From NCBI GenBank assembly GCA_947846985.1, contig CANTUZ010000001.1, positions 1,178,001 through 1,242,000 of the forward strand: a DNA stretch of 64,000 nucleotides. Direction: 5' to 3'. The DNA comes from Fratercula arctica. Taxonomy: Eukaryota; Chordata; Aves; Charadriiformes; Alcidae. The position numbers and the translations under genes are program-made. Below the pieces are notes generated by a model, which saw only the letters and a list, made by a program, of their open reading frames with translations, had not been told where the DNA came from and made no database searches. Below, piece after piece: positions 19,701 through 31,550 of the stretch (its first letter is position 1; each line of letters opens with the position of its first letter).

Positions 19701-22127
19701 GTGATGCTGGGTAAAGGGGTCAGGGAGATACTGGGGCGAGGGGAGGCAGGAAAAAGTTCCTCCTGCCTGACAGCTGGCGGGGAGGAGGTGGCGGGGGAAT
19801 GACAAGCGGCTGCAAGCCCCCCCCCCACCTCTGTTTCCCCACTCGCCACCTGTGTTAGCCCAGAGCAGGTCATCGCTGGCGGCCGACCAAAGGGCTCTGT
19901 GCTGGAGGGCTGGTGTGAAGAGCATCTCTCCATTTCCCGAGCCACCCTTGCCCCGTGGCGGCTTCCTGCGGGGGCGGAAGGCTCCTGGCCCAGCGGTTTG
20001 CTCGGGGGAGGGCACGGGTGACTTTGTGAAATGCAGGTCAGGCCTCCAAATCGTGGTTTCAGTGGCTCCACGCAGGGCAAGAGAAGCCACCCCCCTGCAC
20101 ACCCACCCACGCAACAGGTCTGGGGGTCCCGGCATTGCTGCACCCTTTGCAGGCAGCGAGGTGGGGAAGGGGCTTGGGGGGCCACGGGGATCTGATGCCG
20201 CGGCACAGGCACAAGGGGCTTTGCATGCAAGCGAGGGGTGACCTTGCTGAGGGATGACAGTGCCTCCCTGGAAGCGGTGAAGGGTGATGCTCCGGAGAGC
20301 CCACGTGGGAAGAGGGGGCTGAGCTGACTTCGGGGAAACGTGCGGTGCCTGAATTCCCATCGCCCACGGGCTCGGCTGGGGATGGCGGAGACCCCCAGCT
20401 CTGCGCGCGCGTGTGTGTAGCACTCACGAGGCTCCGCAGCTGCCGTGCACAGGCTGTGGCACAGGCGATTTGCTGTACGTGGGTGCTCTGCCGCCCGGGT
20501 ATCGAGAAATTTTGGGTGCTCCCAGCCCCTTCCACACCCTGGGTAATTGCTGGGATGGGACCCCACATTGCCAGAGGCGTGAGCTGATCGGCGGGGAAGG
20601 GATTGCGGGTGTTGGGGGACGAGGAGGAAGGCGGCTCGGTGCTTGGATTCCTTTGTCTGGCAGTGCCAGCTCCACGTGCTCAGGCACTGGCCGAACCGCC
20701 TGGCTCGGCAGCCTGTGCCGTGACCACCAGTCCCAGAGGCCACCTCGCCGCACAGGGATGTGCCCAGGAGCAGCCTTGGGTGGCCTGGAGCAGGTGCTTT
20801 AGGTGATGACTGGGCTACCGAAGTGCGAAGGAAGGTGTCGCCCGCTCCTGCCCTGGCCCCATGTTTCCCACCGGCATCACCAGGTTCTTGCACCCTCACG
20901 AGGTGACCTCCAGAGGAGAAGTTTGCCTCCTTCTTAGAGAAAATAGCCGCCAGCGTCTCTCCAGCCTACATGTGGTGTGGGACTTAGACCCACCTTCCAG
21001 AGGCACCGAGAGCTGCCAATCCCCCCCGTGCTGCCATGGGTGCTGGGTCCGATCCCCTCTGCAGGCAGCATCCTCCCCCCCCACCTCCCAGCTCTCCTGG
21101 CTCCCTCCCTGGCACTGTGCGGGCTTTGTTCCCTGCGGAGATCCTTTCATGCTGCCGCCGGAACACGTGCCCATGTCCTTTTTCTTTAAGCAAAACACAC
21201 AAAGGTCTTGAAATGCCACGCTATCCCCATGTTTCCTCCAGCTGGAATGCCTCTGCTGACTTGCAGCTGCACTTTAATGGCTTTTTAAGGAAGGTGGATG
21301 CTATAGAAACTTAGCGCAGCTGCACCGGCTGCGCCCCCCGAGCCACCCAGGGCAGGAGAAGCAGGAATGGGGAGCCGAGATGCTTCCCCCTTTTTACCCA
21401 GGATATAACCTCCTGTCCTTCCTAGATGTTTATCCCTGTTCCCAGGGGGATATAAAGAGGTGGAAAAGCTTCCCAAGAGCTGCACAGGGCCAAGACCCAT
21501 CGGGGGGCCAGGTCTCCCACCTGCACGGTTGATTTCTCACTGGGGAGTGTTGGGTGGCAGCCAGTCAAGTGCCATTTGGCGTTATCCAGGTCACATTTTA
21601 ACCCATTTTCCTTCTTTTTTGCCCCCGCTGGGAAGCGTGTTCCCAAGCGGGCGGCTGCTGACCCGGTTAGCAGCGGGTGGGATGCCAGGGATGCCCGGAG
21701 CTGCCGCTCTCACAGCATCCCAGGTGGGGGGAGAAGCAACCGAGCTCTTCGGGTGGAAAATGCGGAGGAGGAGAGGATGCTCTGAGCATCCCTGCAGGGA
21801 AGGAGCTGGCTGAGTGGAGGCTGGGGAGAGGTCAGGGCTTGTTTCGGGGAGCAGCAGCTCGCCCAGCTCTCCCCGCTCAGCTCCCGGCAGCCACCGGGTG
21901 GGAGCAGACGTGTGAAGTGGCCCAGTGTCACCACGCTCAACGCTGGGGCGGTGACGGGGTCCGTGCCAGGCGCGTGATGGAGGAGGGACCATGGTCACAG
22001 CTGGGGCGAGGGGCTCTGTCCTCCTGCCCTGCGGGCACCGGCAGGGGGAAGGAGCCGGTGTCGCACCAGGAGACAAAGATGGTTCTTGTGCATCTTTGCA
22101 GCAGCGCGTTAGTCTCTGCTGGTTGTG
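19701..22127. other. Intron 1, unique GC-rich DNA
   Basis: Non-repetitive apart from a (GC/GT)n microsatellite at 20404-20418. 21180-21310 is less GC-rich (AAGCAAAACACACAAAGGTC, CACTTTAATGGCTTTTTAAG), a possible conserved element close to the promoter. Confidence 0.4.
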
Positions 22128-22745
22128 CCAGGTCAGTGCCAGGACCTGGGTGATGTGTCCCAAAGTCAGTGTCAGGACCTGGATGATGTGTCCCCAGGTC
22201 AATGCCAGGACCTTGACTGTGTCCCAGGTCAATGCCAGGACCTGGACCGTGTGTCCCCAAGTCAATGCCAGGACCTGGACAGTGTGTCCCAAAGTCAGTG
22301 TCAGGACCTGGACTGTGTGTCCCAGGTCAATGCCAGGACCTTGACTGTGTCCCAGGTCAATGCCAGGACCTGGGTGATGTGTCCCAAAGTCAGTGTCAGG
22401 ACCTGGATGATGTGTCCCCAGGTCAATGCCAGGACCTTGACTGTGTCCCAGGTCAATGCCAGGACCTGGACAGTGTGTCCCAAAGTCAGTGTCAGGACCT
22501 GGACTGTGTGTCCCAGGTCAATGCCATGACTTGGATGGTGTGTCCCCGCGTCAATGCCAGGACCTGGACTGTGTGTCCCCACCTAAATGCCACGACCCAG
22601 ATGGTGAGTCCCCAGGTCGATCCCAGGACTCAGATGATGTGTCCCCAGGTCAATGCCATGACGTGGTTGGTGTCTTCTTAGCAAAATGCCAGGACCTGGA
22701 TGATGTGTCCCCAGGTCAATGCCAGGACCCAGGCGAAGTGTCCCC
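22128..22745. repeat. Minisatellite H, ~29-31 bp unit (GTCAATGCCAGGACCTGGAC)
   Basis: Units of the form AGTCAGTGTCAGGACCTGGATGATGTGTCCCC, in versions with CTTGACTGTGTCCC or GTGATGTGTCC. A higher-order period of 224 bp is visible: the block starting near 22148 recurs near 22372 almost exactly. Confidence 0.93.
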
Positions 22746-23570
22746 ATCGAGGCTCATGCAAGGGTGACGCGTGATGCCCCATCCCCGTGTTACTTCCCTG
22801 ATGCACCCACCTGGGAGCCGCTTCCTCTGGGGTCCCGGCCTGGGGGGTGCCCAGGGGAGCAGCTGCAGGGACTGATGGTATGAGGTGACATTCGTGATGT
22901 CCCTGCCTGCTGCTGCCTGTGTGGCCTGGGCACACATCAGAGGGAAACCCCAGTCCCTTCCTACCTCGCCGTTCCTCCCCACTTCTCTCCTGGAGCAGAG
23001 ACGTGGCGTCCATGGGGTTTGGGACCAGATGACCTTTAAGGTCCCTCCCAACCCGAACCATTCCATGATTCTGTGGCTCGCTCCGGTGGCATTAACTCTG
23101 CAGGTACCCAGGGAGTGATGCCGTCTGGGACATGGAGGGCACAAGCTGCTTGGCGAAGCGTTTCGGCTGCTTTTTGGAGGTCTCTGAGCACCCGCAAAGC
23201 CGAGGGCAGGCTGCCCCGACCCTCTGCCCCGTGGTTGTTACCAGTCCCTGGGCTGTACGTTTAAATTTCCATGGAAAATACTGACTCCAGCACTGCCAGG
23301 CACCCGCTTCCCAGGTCCAGTGGGGTGAGGACAGCCTGGTCCCCCATTGCTGGGGGTCTCAGGATCTGCGAGCGGCTGTGTGGGATGTTCTCTGGGCTTT
23401 TGTGAAGCCTCAGGCTGTTCGTGGCCTTGCTTTTCTCTCAGCCCGGTGCCACCACATCAGCTGGGAGGTGTCTGGGGCACTTCAGCATCACCCAACCCCG
23501 TGAGCACCAAGCCCTGGAGCTTGGAAGTGTCTTGTGGAGAGGATGGAGGGGAAGCTCCTGCCTGTGAGAA
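22746..23570. other. Intron 1, unique DNA with a CR1 tail
   Basis: Single-copy sequence around the short CR1 tail at 23013-23074. An AT-richer patch occurs at 23255-23285 (TTTAAATTTCCATGGAAAAT). No gene recognised. Confidence 0.4.
23013..23074 (+). mobile_element. CR1 LINE, last ~60 bases
   Basis: Only GGGACCAGATGACCTTTAAG, GTCCCTCCCAACCC and the tail CCATGATTCTGTG are present. Confidence 0.85.
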
Positions 23571-23728
23571 GCTGTGGATGCTCCAGCCCTGGAGGTCTTA
23601 AAGGCCGGACGGGGCTTGGAGCAACCTTGTCTGGTGGGAGGTGTCCCTGCCCAGGGCAGGGGGTGGCACTGGGTGAGCTTTAAGGTTCCTTCTAAGCCAA
23701 ACCATTCCATGATTCCATGATTCCCGGC
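23571..23728 (+). mobile_element. CR1 LINE, short 3' end
   Basis: From GCTGTGGATGCTCCAGCCCT through GGGCTTGGAGCAACCTTGTC to a CCATGATTCCATGATTCC tail. Strongly 5'-truncated. Confidence 0.9.
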
Positions 23729-26478
23729 ATCCTGCACCTCTCCGCGCCTGGGGAGCTCCCTTAGGTGGGGGGGACGCCAGCCAGGAGCTTCCCCTCCATC
23801 CCCCCTGGGGCATCCTGCTGAGCATCCTCCGCTTGGGAGCAAGCCAGCAGTTTTCAAGTGTCAGGGAATGAACCTCCGGTGCTTGCCGGCTGCCGGCCAG
23901 CTGCTGGCGCGGATGCAGGCGATGGGGCCGGCCGGGCATGCTGGCACACCGTGGGGCTGGCCACGGCCCAGGCTGGCACCACCAGTGGCTCTGCCAGCAA
24001 GGGGCTGCCCTGAGCAAGCCCTGCTCCAGCCGAGCTCCCAGGGGGACGCACGCGCTGCTCCATGGGCTCTGGGAGGATGAGCATCCATCCGAGTTCTCCG
24101 ACAGCTCCTCCATGGGGGATACAGGATTCCCAGGGGGAAACAGCGATGGATCTGGGAATCCCTCCTGCCTCCCCTTCTCCTCCGATCCCCGATCCCCGCT
24201 TTCTCTTTTGTCTTTTTCCCGGTTCCCACGTGGTTTTACCGAGAGCCGCGCTGGGCTGGAGCCAGAAACACGCAGGCAAGGGCCCAGAGCTGCCTGGGAC
24301 TTTCTGCTTGTCCAGCTTTTTTTTTTTTCCCTGCAAAGGGCTGAGCTGTTTTCCTTAATGGATGGGCCTAGCTGGAAGCATGGGAGGGGGGGGGAAGCGC
24401 TGGGAGGAGGATGGAGAGCTGGGAGATGCTTTGTCTGCTGCTGTGGCTCCATCCCCACCGGCGAGGGGGGGGGTTGGTGATGGAGAGCAGGCAGAGCGCA
24501 GGCAACGGGCAGCCTGGCAGCTCACCCACCCCCCTGCTTCACAGAAATGGGTGAAAACCCCAAGATTTGATGATTTGGGGGGGAGGGGGTTTAGGCTGGG
24601 TTGGGGGGTCTCTGGTTGGTCCTGGGTCTGTCGTTCCTGCTCGATGGTGGTCCACGATGCCGTGGCATCCCCAAACCTTGTCACCCGTGTGGCATCCTGG
24701 AGGGAGGGACTCGCTCAGAAATGGGCCCCGGGGGGATGGGGGGGGGCAGGAGGGGGGGCTGGTTGTTTGGCACCCGCAGCCCCACATCCTCCTCCCAGCC
24801 CCAAATCCTCCTCCCCAAATCCTTCACCTGCCCCCACAGAACCCATCCTACAACACCAGCCCAGGGCTGGCGGGGGGGGGGAGGGCAGATGGGAAAAGGT
24901 GACTCGAGAGCTCGCGGGGAGCATTTCAGGTGGGTTCAAGCCTCTCGGGTCTTTGTCACTTTGCGTTTTGTATAGTAAATCAAATAGAAAAAAAAAAAGA
25001 CGTGGTCGAGGATGGGTGTATTTTCCCCAGGAAAATATTAAAATCTAATTTTTTGGCCGGGGTGAGGAGGGGGGGCTGGATTCAGGGCTTGGCCTCCTTG
25101 CGGCGTGTTTCAGCGTCCCCCCAAATCCCTCTCCTCGCCGGATGCTGTGGGGGATCATCGCACCCCAGGAGGGGAAAATGCCAACGGCGACCCCATGGCA
25201 GAAGGGATGACTCCACCAGAAAGAGCCTCCCTGGCCTTGGAATTGCTTCCCAACCCCTTCCCGCTTCCTTCTGAGCTTGCACGTTTCAGCTGGGTGACTC
25301 AGAAGACACCCAGGAGCTATTTATAAAGAGCATTTGAAAGGATAAGGCTGGTGGAGGGCTTTTATTCCCGCCCCCCCCGCCCCCCTCCCCCCGGCTTCCC
25401 TCTTTCCCTGAGCTGCTGCTGGCGGCGGGCAGAGGTGGCTGGTCTGGAGGGGGGCCCGTCCCCCCACGGTTTGAGGTTTCTATGGGGTGAAGATGCCACA
25501 AACCCCTCCGGGGCTGACCCCAAACCTCCCCCCCCGCCCCCCCACCCCGGGCCGTTGCGGCAAAGCCCTGCCTGCGGGGGGCAAGGGACAGGCAGGGCTG
25601 CCGGAACCCGCTCCGATGTGGGAATACAGGGAGATGGAGCCGGGGACACGAGCCCTCGCTGGCACCCAGCCTGACTCCGGTGGCACGGGCGACGGGATCG
25701 ATCAGCCTGGCGAGGATGGCACGGCGATGGGGATGGCATCTGGAGATGAAGGCAGTGGTTGCCCATGCACCATCCCCATCCGGAGCTTCCGCTCCCCTCC
25801 CTGGGGACCTGGGACCTCCGTAGGGCTGGGCAGGAGGTGGCAGCCTGGGATTTATCCTCCACGCAGGGATAACTGCTCCGTATCCTTCATCCCGCAGCCA
25901 GGATGGGTCCACAGCCCTGTCCTTGAGCCCGTACTCAGCTGGAGCCCGGCTGGAAGGACACAAGCCGTGGGTCCTGATGTATTTTTTCTTGCTCTACAAA
26001 AAAAAAAAAAAAATGGGGCCTTTTCCCATATTTTTTTGTACTAGTGCAAACACAGCCAGGCCGGTGGCCGCATCCTTCCCGCCTGGAAAAAGCGGGTGGA
26101 AGCCATGCAGCCTTTCAATAAGAAATCAAGGTGGCTCCGGCAACGAGGAGAGGTGTCGGGACCAGGAAAGGCGTTAATCTCCCCGCTGGAGCCGGGTGAT
26201 GCTACATCCCCTAATTGTTTTATTAGCAACTCCTCAAGGCAAAGAAATCCCCCAGCTCCCGCTGCCCGTGGGTGCCGGATGCCAGCGATGGGACCCACAG
26301 CTCAGGAGGGGCTGGGAGGCTCTTTGGTCCCGAGCGCGATGGTCTGGGGGAGCTGCAGGACAGGGGGATGCCCCCCTCCCCCCAGGTCCTTCTGCAGCCC
26401 TCCGGGGTTCTGGTCAGGGGGGAAAATGGGGTGCGGGGCTGCGGGGCTGGTGGAGGGGAGGTGGGTTTGGGGCTGGGG
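23729..26478. other. Intron 1, unique GC-rich DNA with G/C homopolymers
   Basis: Non-repetitive apart from runs of G or C, T/A tracts (24318-24330, 25998-26013), and AT-richer words at 24960-25060. The open frames lack recognisable domains. Confidence 0.4.
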
Positions 26479-27526
26479 TCAGGGTCAGGGTTAGGGTTAG
26501 GGTTAGGGTTTAGGGGTAATTTAGGGTTAGGACTTTGGTTAAGGTTTAGGGTTAGGGCTAAAGTTCGGGCTAAGGTTAGGGCTGGGTTTAAAGTTTGGGG
26601 GTTAGGATTATTGCTAAAGTTAAGGTTTAGGGTTAGAGTTAGGGCTAAGGTTAACATTTAGGGTTAGGATTATTACTAAGGTTAAGGTTTAGGGTTAGGA
26701 TTAGGGTTAGGTTTATTGCTAAAGTTAAGGTTTAGGGTTAGGTTTAGGGTTAGTGCTAAGGTTAAGGGTTAGGGTTAGGATTAGGGCTACGGTTAAGATT
26801 TAGGGTTGGTTTTAGGGCTAAGGTTAGGGTTAGCGTTAGGATTAGTGCTAAGGTTAACGTTTAGAGTTAGATTTAGGGCTAAGGTTAAGCTTTAGAGTTA
26901 GCGTTAGGGTTTAGGGATAATTTAGGGTTAGGGCTTTGGTTAAGGTTTAGGGTTAGGGCTAAGGTTCAGGCTAAGGTTAGGGCTGGATTTAAGGTTTGGG
27001 GTTAGGGTTATTGCTAAAGTTAAGGTTTAGGGTTAGGTTTAGGTTTAGATTTATTGCTAAAGTTAAGGTTTAGGGTTAGTGTTAGGGCTAAGGTTAAGGT
27101 TTAGGATTAGGGTTTGGGTTAGGGCTAAGGTTAACATTTAGGGTTAGGATTAGGGGTTACGGTTAAGGTTTAGGATTAGGATCAGGGTTAGGATTAGGGC
27201 TACAGTTAAGATTTAGGGTTAGGGTTAGGGCTAAGGTTAACATTTAGCGTTAGGATTAGGGCTAAGGTTAAGATTTAGGGTTAGTGTTAGGGCTAAGGTT
27301 AAGGGTTAGGGTTAGGATTAGTGCTAAAGTTAAGGTTTAGGGTTAGGATTATTACTAAAATTAAGGTTTAGGGTTAGGATTAGGGTTAGGTTTGTTGCTA
27401 AGGTTAAGGTTTAGGGTTAGTGTTAGGGCTAAGGGTTAGGGTTAGGGTTAGAGTTAGGGCTATAGCTAGGTCTAAAATTAGATTTAGAATTAGGGTTAGG
27501 GCTAGTTCTAGGCTAGTGTTAGGGTT
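26479..27526. repeat. Interstitial telomere-like tract, degenerate (TTAGGG)n
   Basis: About 1.05 kb of TTAGGG and variants, G-rich strand on +. Perfect GGTTAGGG runs occur at 26486-26511; elsewhere TTTAGGG, CTAAGG, TTAAGG, GTTAAC and GATTATTGCTAAAG variants dominate. A long block is duplicated: the stretch beginning AATTTAGGGTTAGG near 26518 recurs near 26919, about 400 bp apart, with the same series of variants. So it grew by block duplication as well as by simple slippage. It sits inside PDE2A intron 1, not at a chromosome end, since unique and genic DNA continues on both sides. Confidence 0.95.
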
Positions 27527-27559
27527 GAGCTTCCCAGAATGGGAGACCTCTTATTTAGA

Positions 27560-27880
27560 GCAGCCCTGGGGAGAAGGACTTGGGGGTGTTGGGTGATGAG
27601 AAGCTCAACATGAGACAGCAACGTGCGCTGGCAGCCCAGAAACCCCCCCGCAGCCTGGGCTACATCCCCAGCAGCGTGGGCAGCAGGGCGAGGGGGGGGA
27701 TTCTGCCCCTCTGCTCCACTCGGGGGAGACCCCCCTGCAGTGCTGCCTCCAGCTCTGGGGCCTCAGCACAGGAGAGACACGGAGCTGTTGGAGCGGGGCC
27801 AGAGGAGGCCCCGGAGATGCTGGGAGGGCTGGAGCCCCTCTGCCGTTGAGGACAGGCTGAGAGAGCTGGGGGCAGCCCAA
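27560..27880 (+). mobile_element. CR1 LINE ORF2 C-terminal fragment, 3'-truncated
   Basis: Encodes a decayed ORF2 end in one frame: EKDLGVLGDEKLNMRQQRAL, AAQKPPRSLG, then after a shift the LERGQRRP region. The 3' UTR and tail are missing, and the fragment starts about 35 bases after the telomere-like tract. Confidence 0.88.
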
Positions 27881-30800
27881 GGGTCGGTTGTGGGACGTCT
27901 CGGTGTCAGACGCCGGGGTGATGGACACCGGGGCATGTGCTGCATTTACTCCCAGAGCCTTCTGCTTGCTCCAGCCCCATGGCTGCTGCGTGCACCGTCT
28001 CCTCTCCCCATCACCTCCTGCATCTACCGGGCATCCCGGGAGATCCCTCAGTAGGGAGAGAGTCAGGGCAGGCTCAGCGGCGTGAGCCAGGAGCATCGTG
28101 ACCTTTGTTAATTCAGTTTTTATTCTTTTATTTCCCCTGGTTCCCTCCAGTGCTCTGCACCCTCAGAGGCGTGGGCTCCTCCAGCAGAAAGCTGAAATAT
28201 GTTATATTTTGGGGTTTTTTCCCAGCCTGGTACCTCCTGCCGTGCCCCTGGGACAGCGGGTTTGGGTCCAGCTGTGGAGACGGACTTCTCGGCACGGTCA
28301 CCCATTGCAAGGGAGCCCTGAGATGCTGCGGGTGATTTCACAAGGGGGGATTCTGGGGGTCAGCAAGGCTCCTGCCCCAAAGGAACACCCAGCCCAGCTG
28401 CTGAGGGTCAGGCATCCCCCGAAACAAGGACTAAGGTGCCCTTTGGGTGCTGGGGTCCCTTGGCCAAAGCCGGGGTGCGAGTGGAGGCGGCCGCAGAGCC
28501 CACTCCGGAGGATTCTGCGGGAAAAAGGGATGCTCATGGTGGGATATGGGATTGGGGGCAGGTTGAGGGGGGCTAGTGTTGGGGCTTGCTGTCCCCAAGT
28601 AAATGACGCCCCCGGGAATGGCTGTGGCTCTCTGCAGGCCACCGAGCTCCGATGCTGCTCCCGCCAGATGGCTGGGATACCCCTGGGGTGCCCAGGGAGA
28701 GCCGGGGCAGGATGCGTGCCATGCCACAGGCACCCAACGGCGTCAGGGCAATGCCGGGGGCTCATCTTTCGGCCCCCCGCTGGGTCCAGCTGTGATTGTT
28801 ACTCCCTCTTCCCGGAGCCGGAGCAGGCTGTCCTGCCTCCCATGGGATGCAGGGATGGCAAGGGGGTCTCTTCCCCTCAGGAGTAGCATGGGAGCCGGCT
28901 CCCGGGGTGCCTGTTTTGGTGAGGACAGAGGGGTTTTGTGGAGGTGGGGGCTCGGCAGGGGCTCCGCGGCATTTGCTGGGCCCCCCCCCACCCCGCTCCT
29001 CCCACCGCCGTGCTGGCAGGGAGATGGGCCAGCAGGTCCGTGGGCTGGCGAGCCCGCGGCGCGGTGAGAAGTGCGAAGTCAGGCGCGCTCATGCGTCGCT
29101 TGTGCATTGCTCGTGCATCATTCGTGCACGGGAGTCGGGAGCGCGCTGGGGAGGGAGCCCCCGGGCACGTGGGGAGCCCCAGCTGGCCACCAGCATGGGC
29201 TGGGGGGAGACCCCAGCTGTTCCCCCCACTCCCGTCCCTCCCAAATCTGCAGCACAGCACAGCAGAGGCACGGTGGTACCCAGAGGACCAAGGGGACCCC
29301 ATTTCTTCCCCCATGGCTCCATCGTCCCCCCGTGTGGCTCGCTGGCAGCCCAGCACCGCTGTGACCCACACCCTGCGACGGGGACCCCACAGAAGGGAAG
29401 GGGACAGGGCTGGGGACACTGGCCTCCTGCAAGCCCCCCAGCTGGGCACGGTGGGGCGGAGGGATCTGAAAAGCCATTAATTCATAGAAAGCGCAGTCTG
29501 GCACGAAACAGCCTGACCCGCAGCAGGATCCAGCTGCCCAGCAGAAGCTGGTTGCGGTTCATCGCTGGAGAGCCGGTGCCAAGGGTGGGGGGGGTAGGGG
29601 GGGGTGGTGGTTTGGACCATTGCTGAAGGATGTGGCATCTCCGTGCCCATCCTGGGGCCGAGCTGCCCACCTTCCCGGCCTTCCCATCGGTGTTGACGTC
29701 CCTTCGAGGGACATTGGTGGGGCTGGGGACGGCTGCCCGAGCCCCATGGAAGGAGGGGTCTCTCCCTTGCCACCACCACCCATGTCACCCCCCCCAAGAG
29801 AGAGAGTTGAGGGGAAGCGTCTGCTCCTTGCGCAGGAGTCAGACATAAAAACCACTTAATCTCTTGATTAAGCAACAAGACGTGCTGCCATCCCCCCAGG
29901 GCATCACAGCAGCTGGTGGTACAACCCCAGTCCCTGGGGGGGGTGACGGACACACGACTAATGTGCCCCCGCATCTCTCTGCCAGCCCCATCCCTCCGCC
30001 GATGCCTGTGCCAGCCCTGGTACCCGCGTCCCCGGTGCCCAAAAGGCACGGGCATCTTTCAGCCACATCCCTTTCCCTTCCATCCCTCCCCTGATGGTCC
30101 AGGTCACCCAAAAATATTAATATTTGCTGTTTGTGCTGCATTTATTTCCTCCGCATGGAGATTCGGCTCATTTTGGAGGGGATGCCCTGCGGCACCACGG
30201 TCGCACAGGGAGGATTTGGTGAGAAATCAGCCCGGGAGAGGATCCCTGCTCCGGGGGGGGAGCTGCACTTCCCAGGTATGGATGGGGCATGGACGGTAGA
30301 GAAGAGATGCTGGGGGTCCTGCTCTATTCCCATGGGATTTTGCCGATGGCAGTGGGTAGAGGGGACCCCAGACCCCAAATGTGGGGCTGAGCCTGGCTCG
30401 GGGCTGGGTAGGGATGAGCAGTGAGGCTGGTCGGGCATTGGGATGGGCAGGATGGAGAAGGGAAAAAAAGCCAGGAAGAGGAGAAAAGGCCAGGAAAAGG
30501 AAAAAAAAAAAAGCCAGGAAAAGGAGAAAACCAGCGACCAGTGCTGGGAAGAAAATGCACATGGACTGAAACGCCACCTCCAGCTGCTTCCCCCCCCATG
30601 GTTATCGACTAAACCTACTAATTGAAAGATGAGTTGGCAGAGTCTGTAACGCTGCATTTACCCAAGGACGATTCCCCGGAGATTCGGGGTAACCGTGTTT
30701 CCTCCTCCCTGCCCCCGCCCCTGCCATCCCTGCTCCTGTCTGGATTGGTGCCGGGGCTGCGGCGCAGCTCCCTCGGGATGCCGCTGGCCTTGCTTGGAGG

Positions 30801-30964
30801 TCCCCAAGGTGGTGGCATTCCCGCTTTCCTCTCCTCCCTGCTCCGGTGATGCCATGCAAATCTCGTCGTGTCACCCAGCGTTCCCAGTGTCACTGCTTGG
30901 GGACAGCTTGCTGGAGGGCTCAGGGATACGCTCCTGCTTCCAGGGAGCTGGGGCCTGGAATCTT
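27881..30964. other. Intron 1, unique DNA
   Basis: GC-rich, mostly single-copy. AT-richer patches occur at 28105-28220 (TTTGTTAATTCAGTTTTTAT) and 30105-30165 (AAAAATATTAATATTTGCTG). A purine-rich stretch (GGAAAAGGAAAAAAAAAAAA) lies at 30455-30530, followed by 30600-30665 (ATCGACTAAACCTACTAATT). No exon recognised. Confidence 0.4.
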
Positions 30965-31550
30965 GGGATGCCAGGGAATGGGGATGGGGATTTGCAGGGA
31001 TGCCATGCAGTGGGGATGTGCAGGATTCAGGGATGCCATGCAATAAGGATTTTTTGCAGGGATGCCATGCCATAGGGATGTGCAGGGTTCAGGGATGCCA
31101 TGCATTAGGGATGTGCAGGGTTGCAGGGATGTCATGCCATAGGGATGTGCAGGGTTCAGGGATGCATGCATTAGAGATGTGCAGGATTCAGGGATGCCAT
31201 GCCATAGGGATGTGCAGGATTCGGGGATGCCATGTGCTAGGGATGTGCAGGATTCAGGGATGCCATGCAATAAGGATTTTTTGCAGGGATGCCATGCATT
31301 AGGGATGTGCAGGATTCAGGGATGCCATGCAGTGGGGATGTGCAGGATTCAGGGATGCCATGCAATAAGGATTTTTTGCAGGGATGCCATGCATTAGGGA
31401 TGTGCAGGATTCAGGGATGCCATGCAGTGGGGATGTGCAGGATTCAGGGATGCCATGCAATAAGGATTTTTTGCAGGGATGCCATGCATTAGGGATGTGC
31501 AGGATTCAGGGATGCCATGCAGTGGGGATGTGCAGGACTCAGGGATGCCA
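30965..31550. repeat. Minisatellite I, ~30-bp unit with a 95-bp higher-order period
   Basis: Units GGGATGCCATGCATTAGGGA + TGTGCAGGATTCA. Three of them, one carrying the insertion AATAAGGATTTTTTGCAG, form a 95-bp super-unit. The insertion occurs at 31269, 31364 and 31459, exactly 95 bp apart, plus an isolated copy at 31042. Confidence 0.94.

Noticed and set aside
19301..20899. 532-codon open frame on -, antisense to the PDE2A promoter
   Set aside because: CpG-island sequence has few stop codons. There is no domain, no splice structure and no plausible start context.
26479..27526. A true chromosome end
   Set aside because: Genic and unique DNA continues on both sides and the repeats are heavily degenerate, so this is interstitial.
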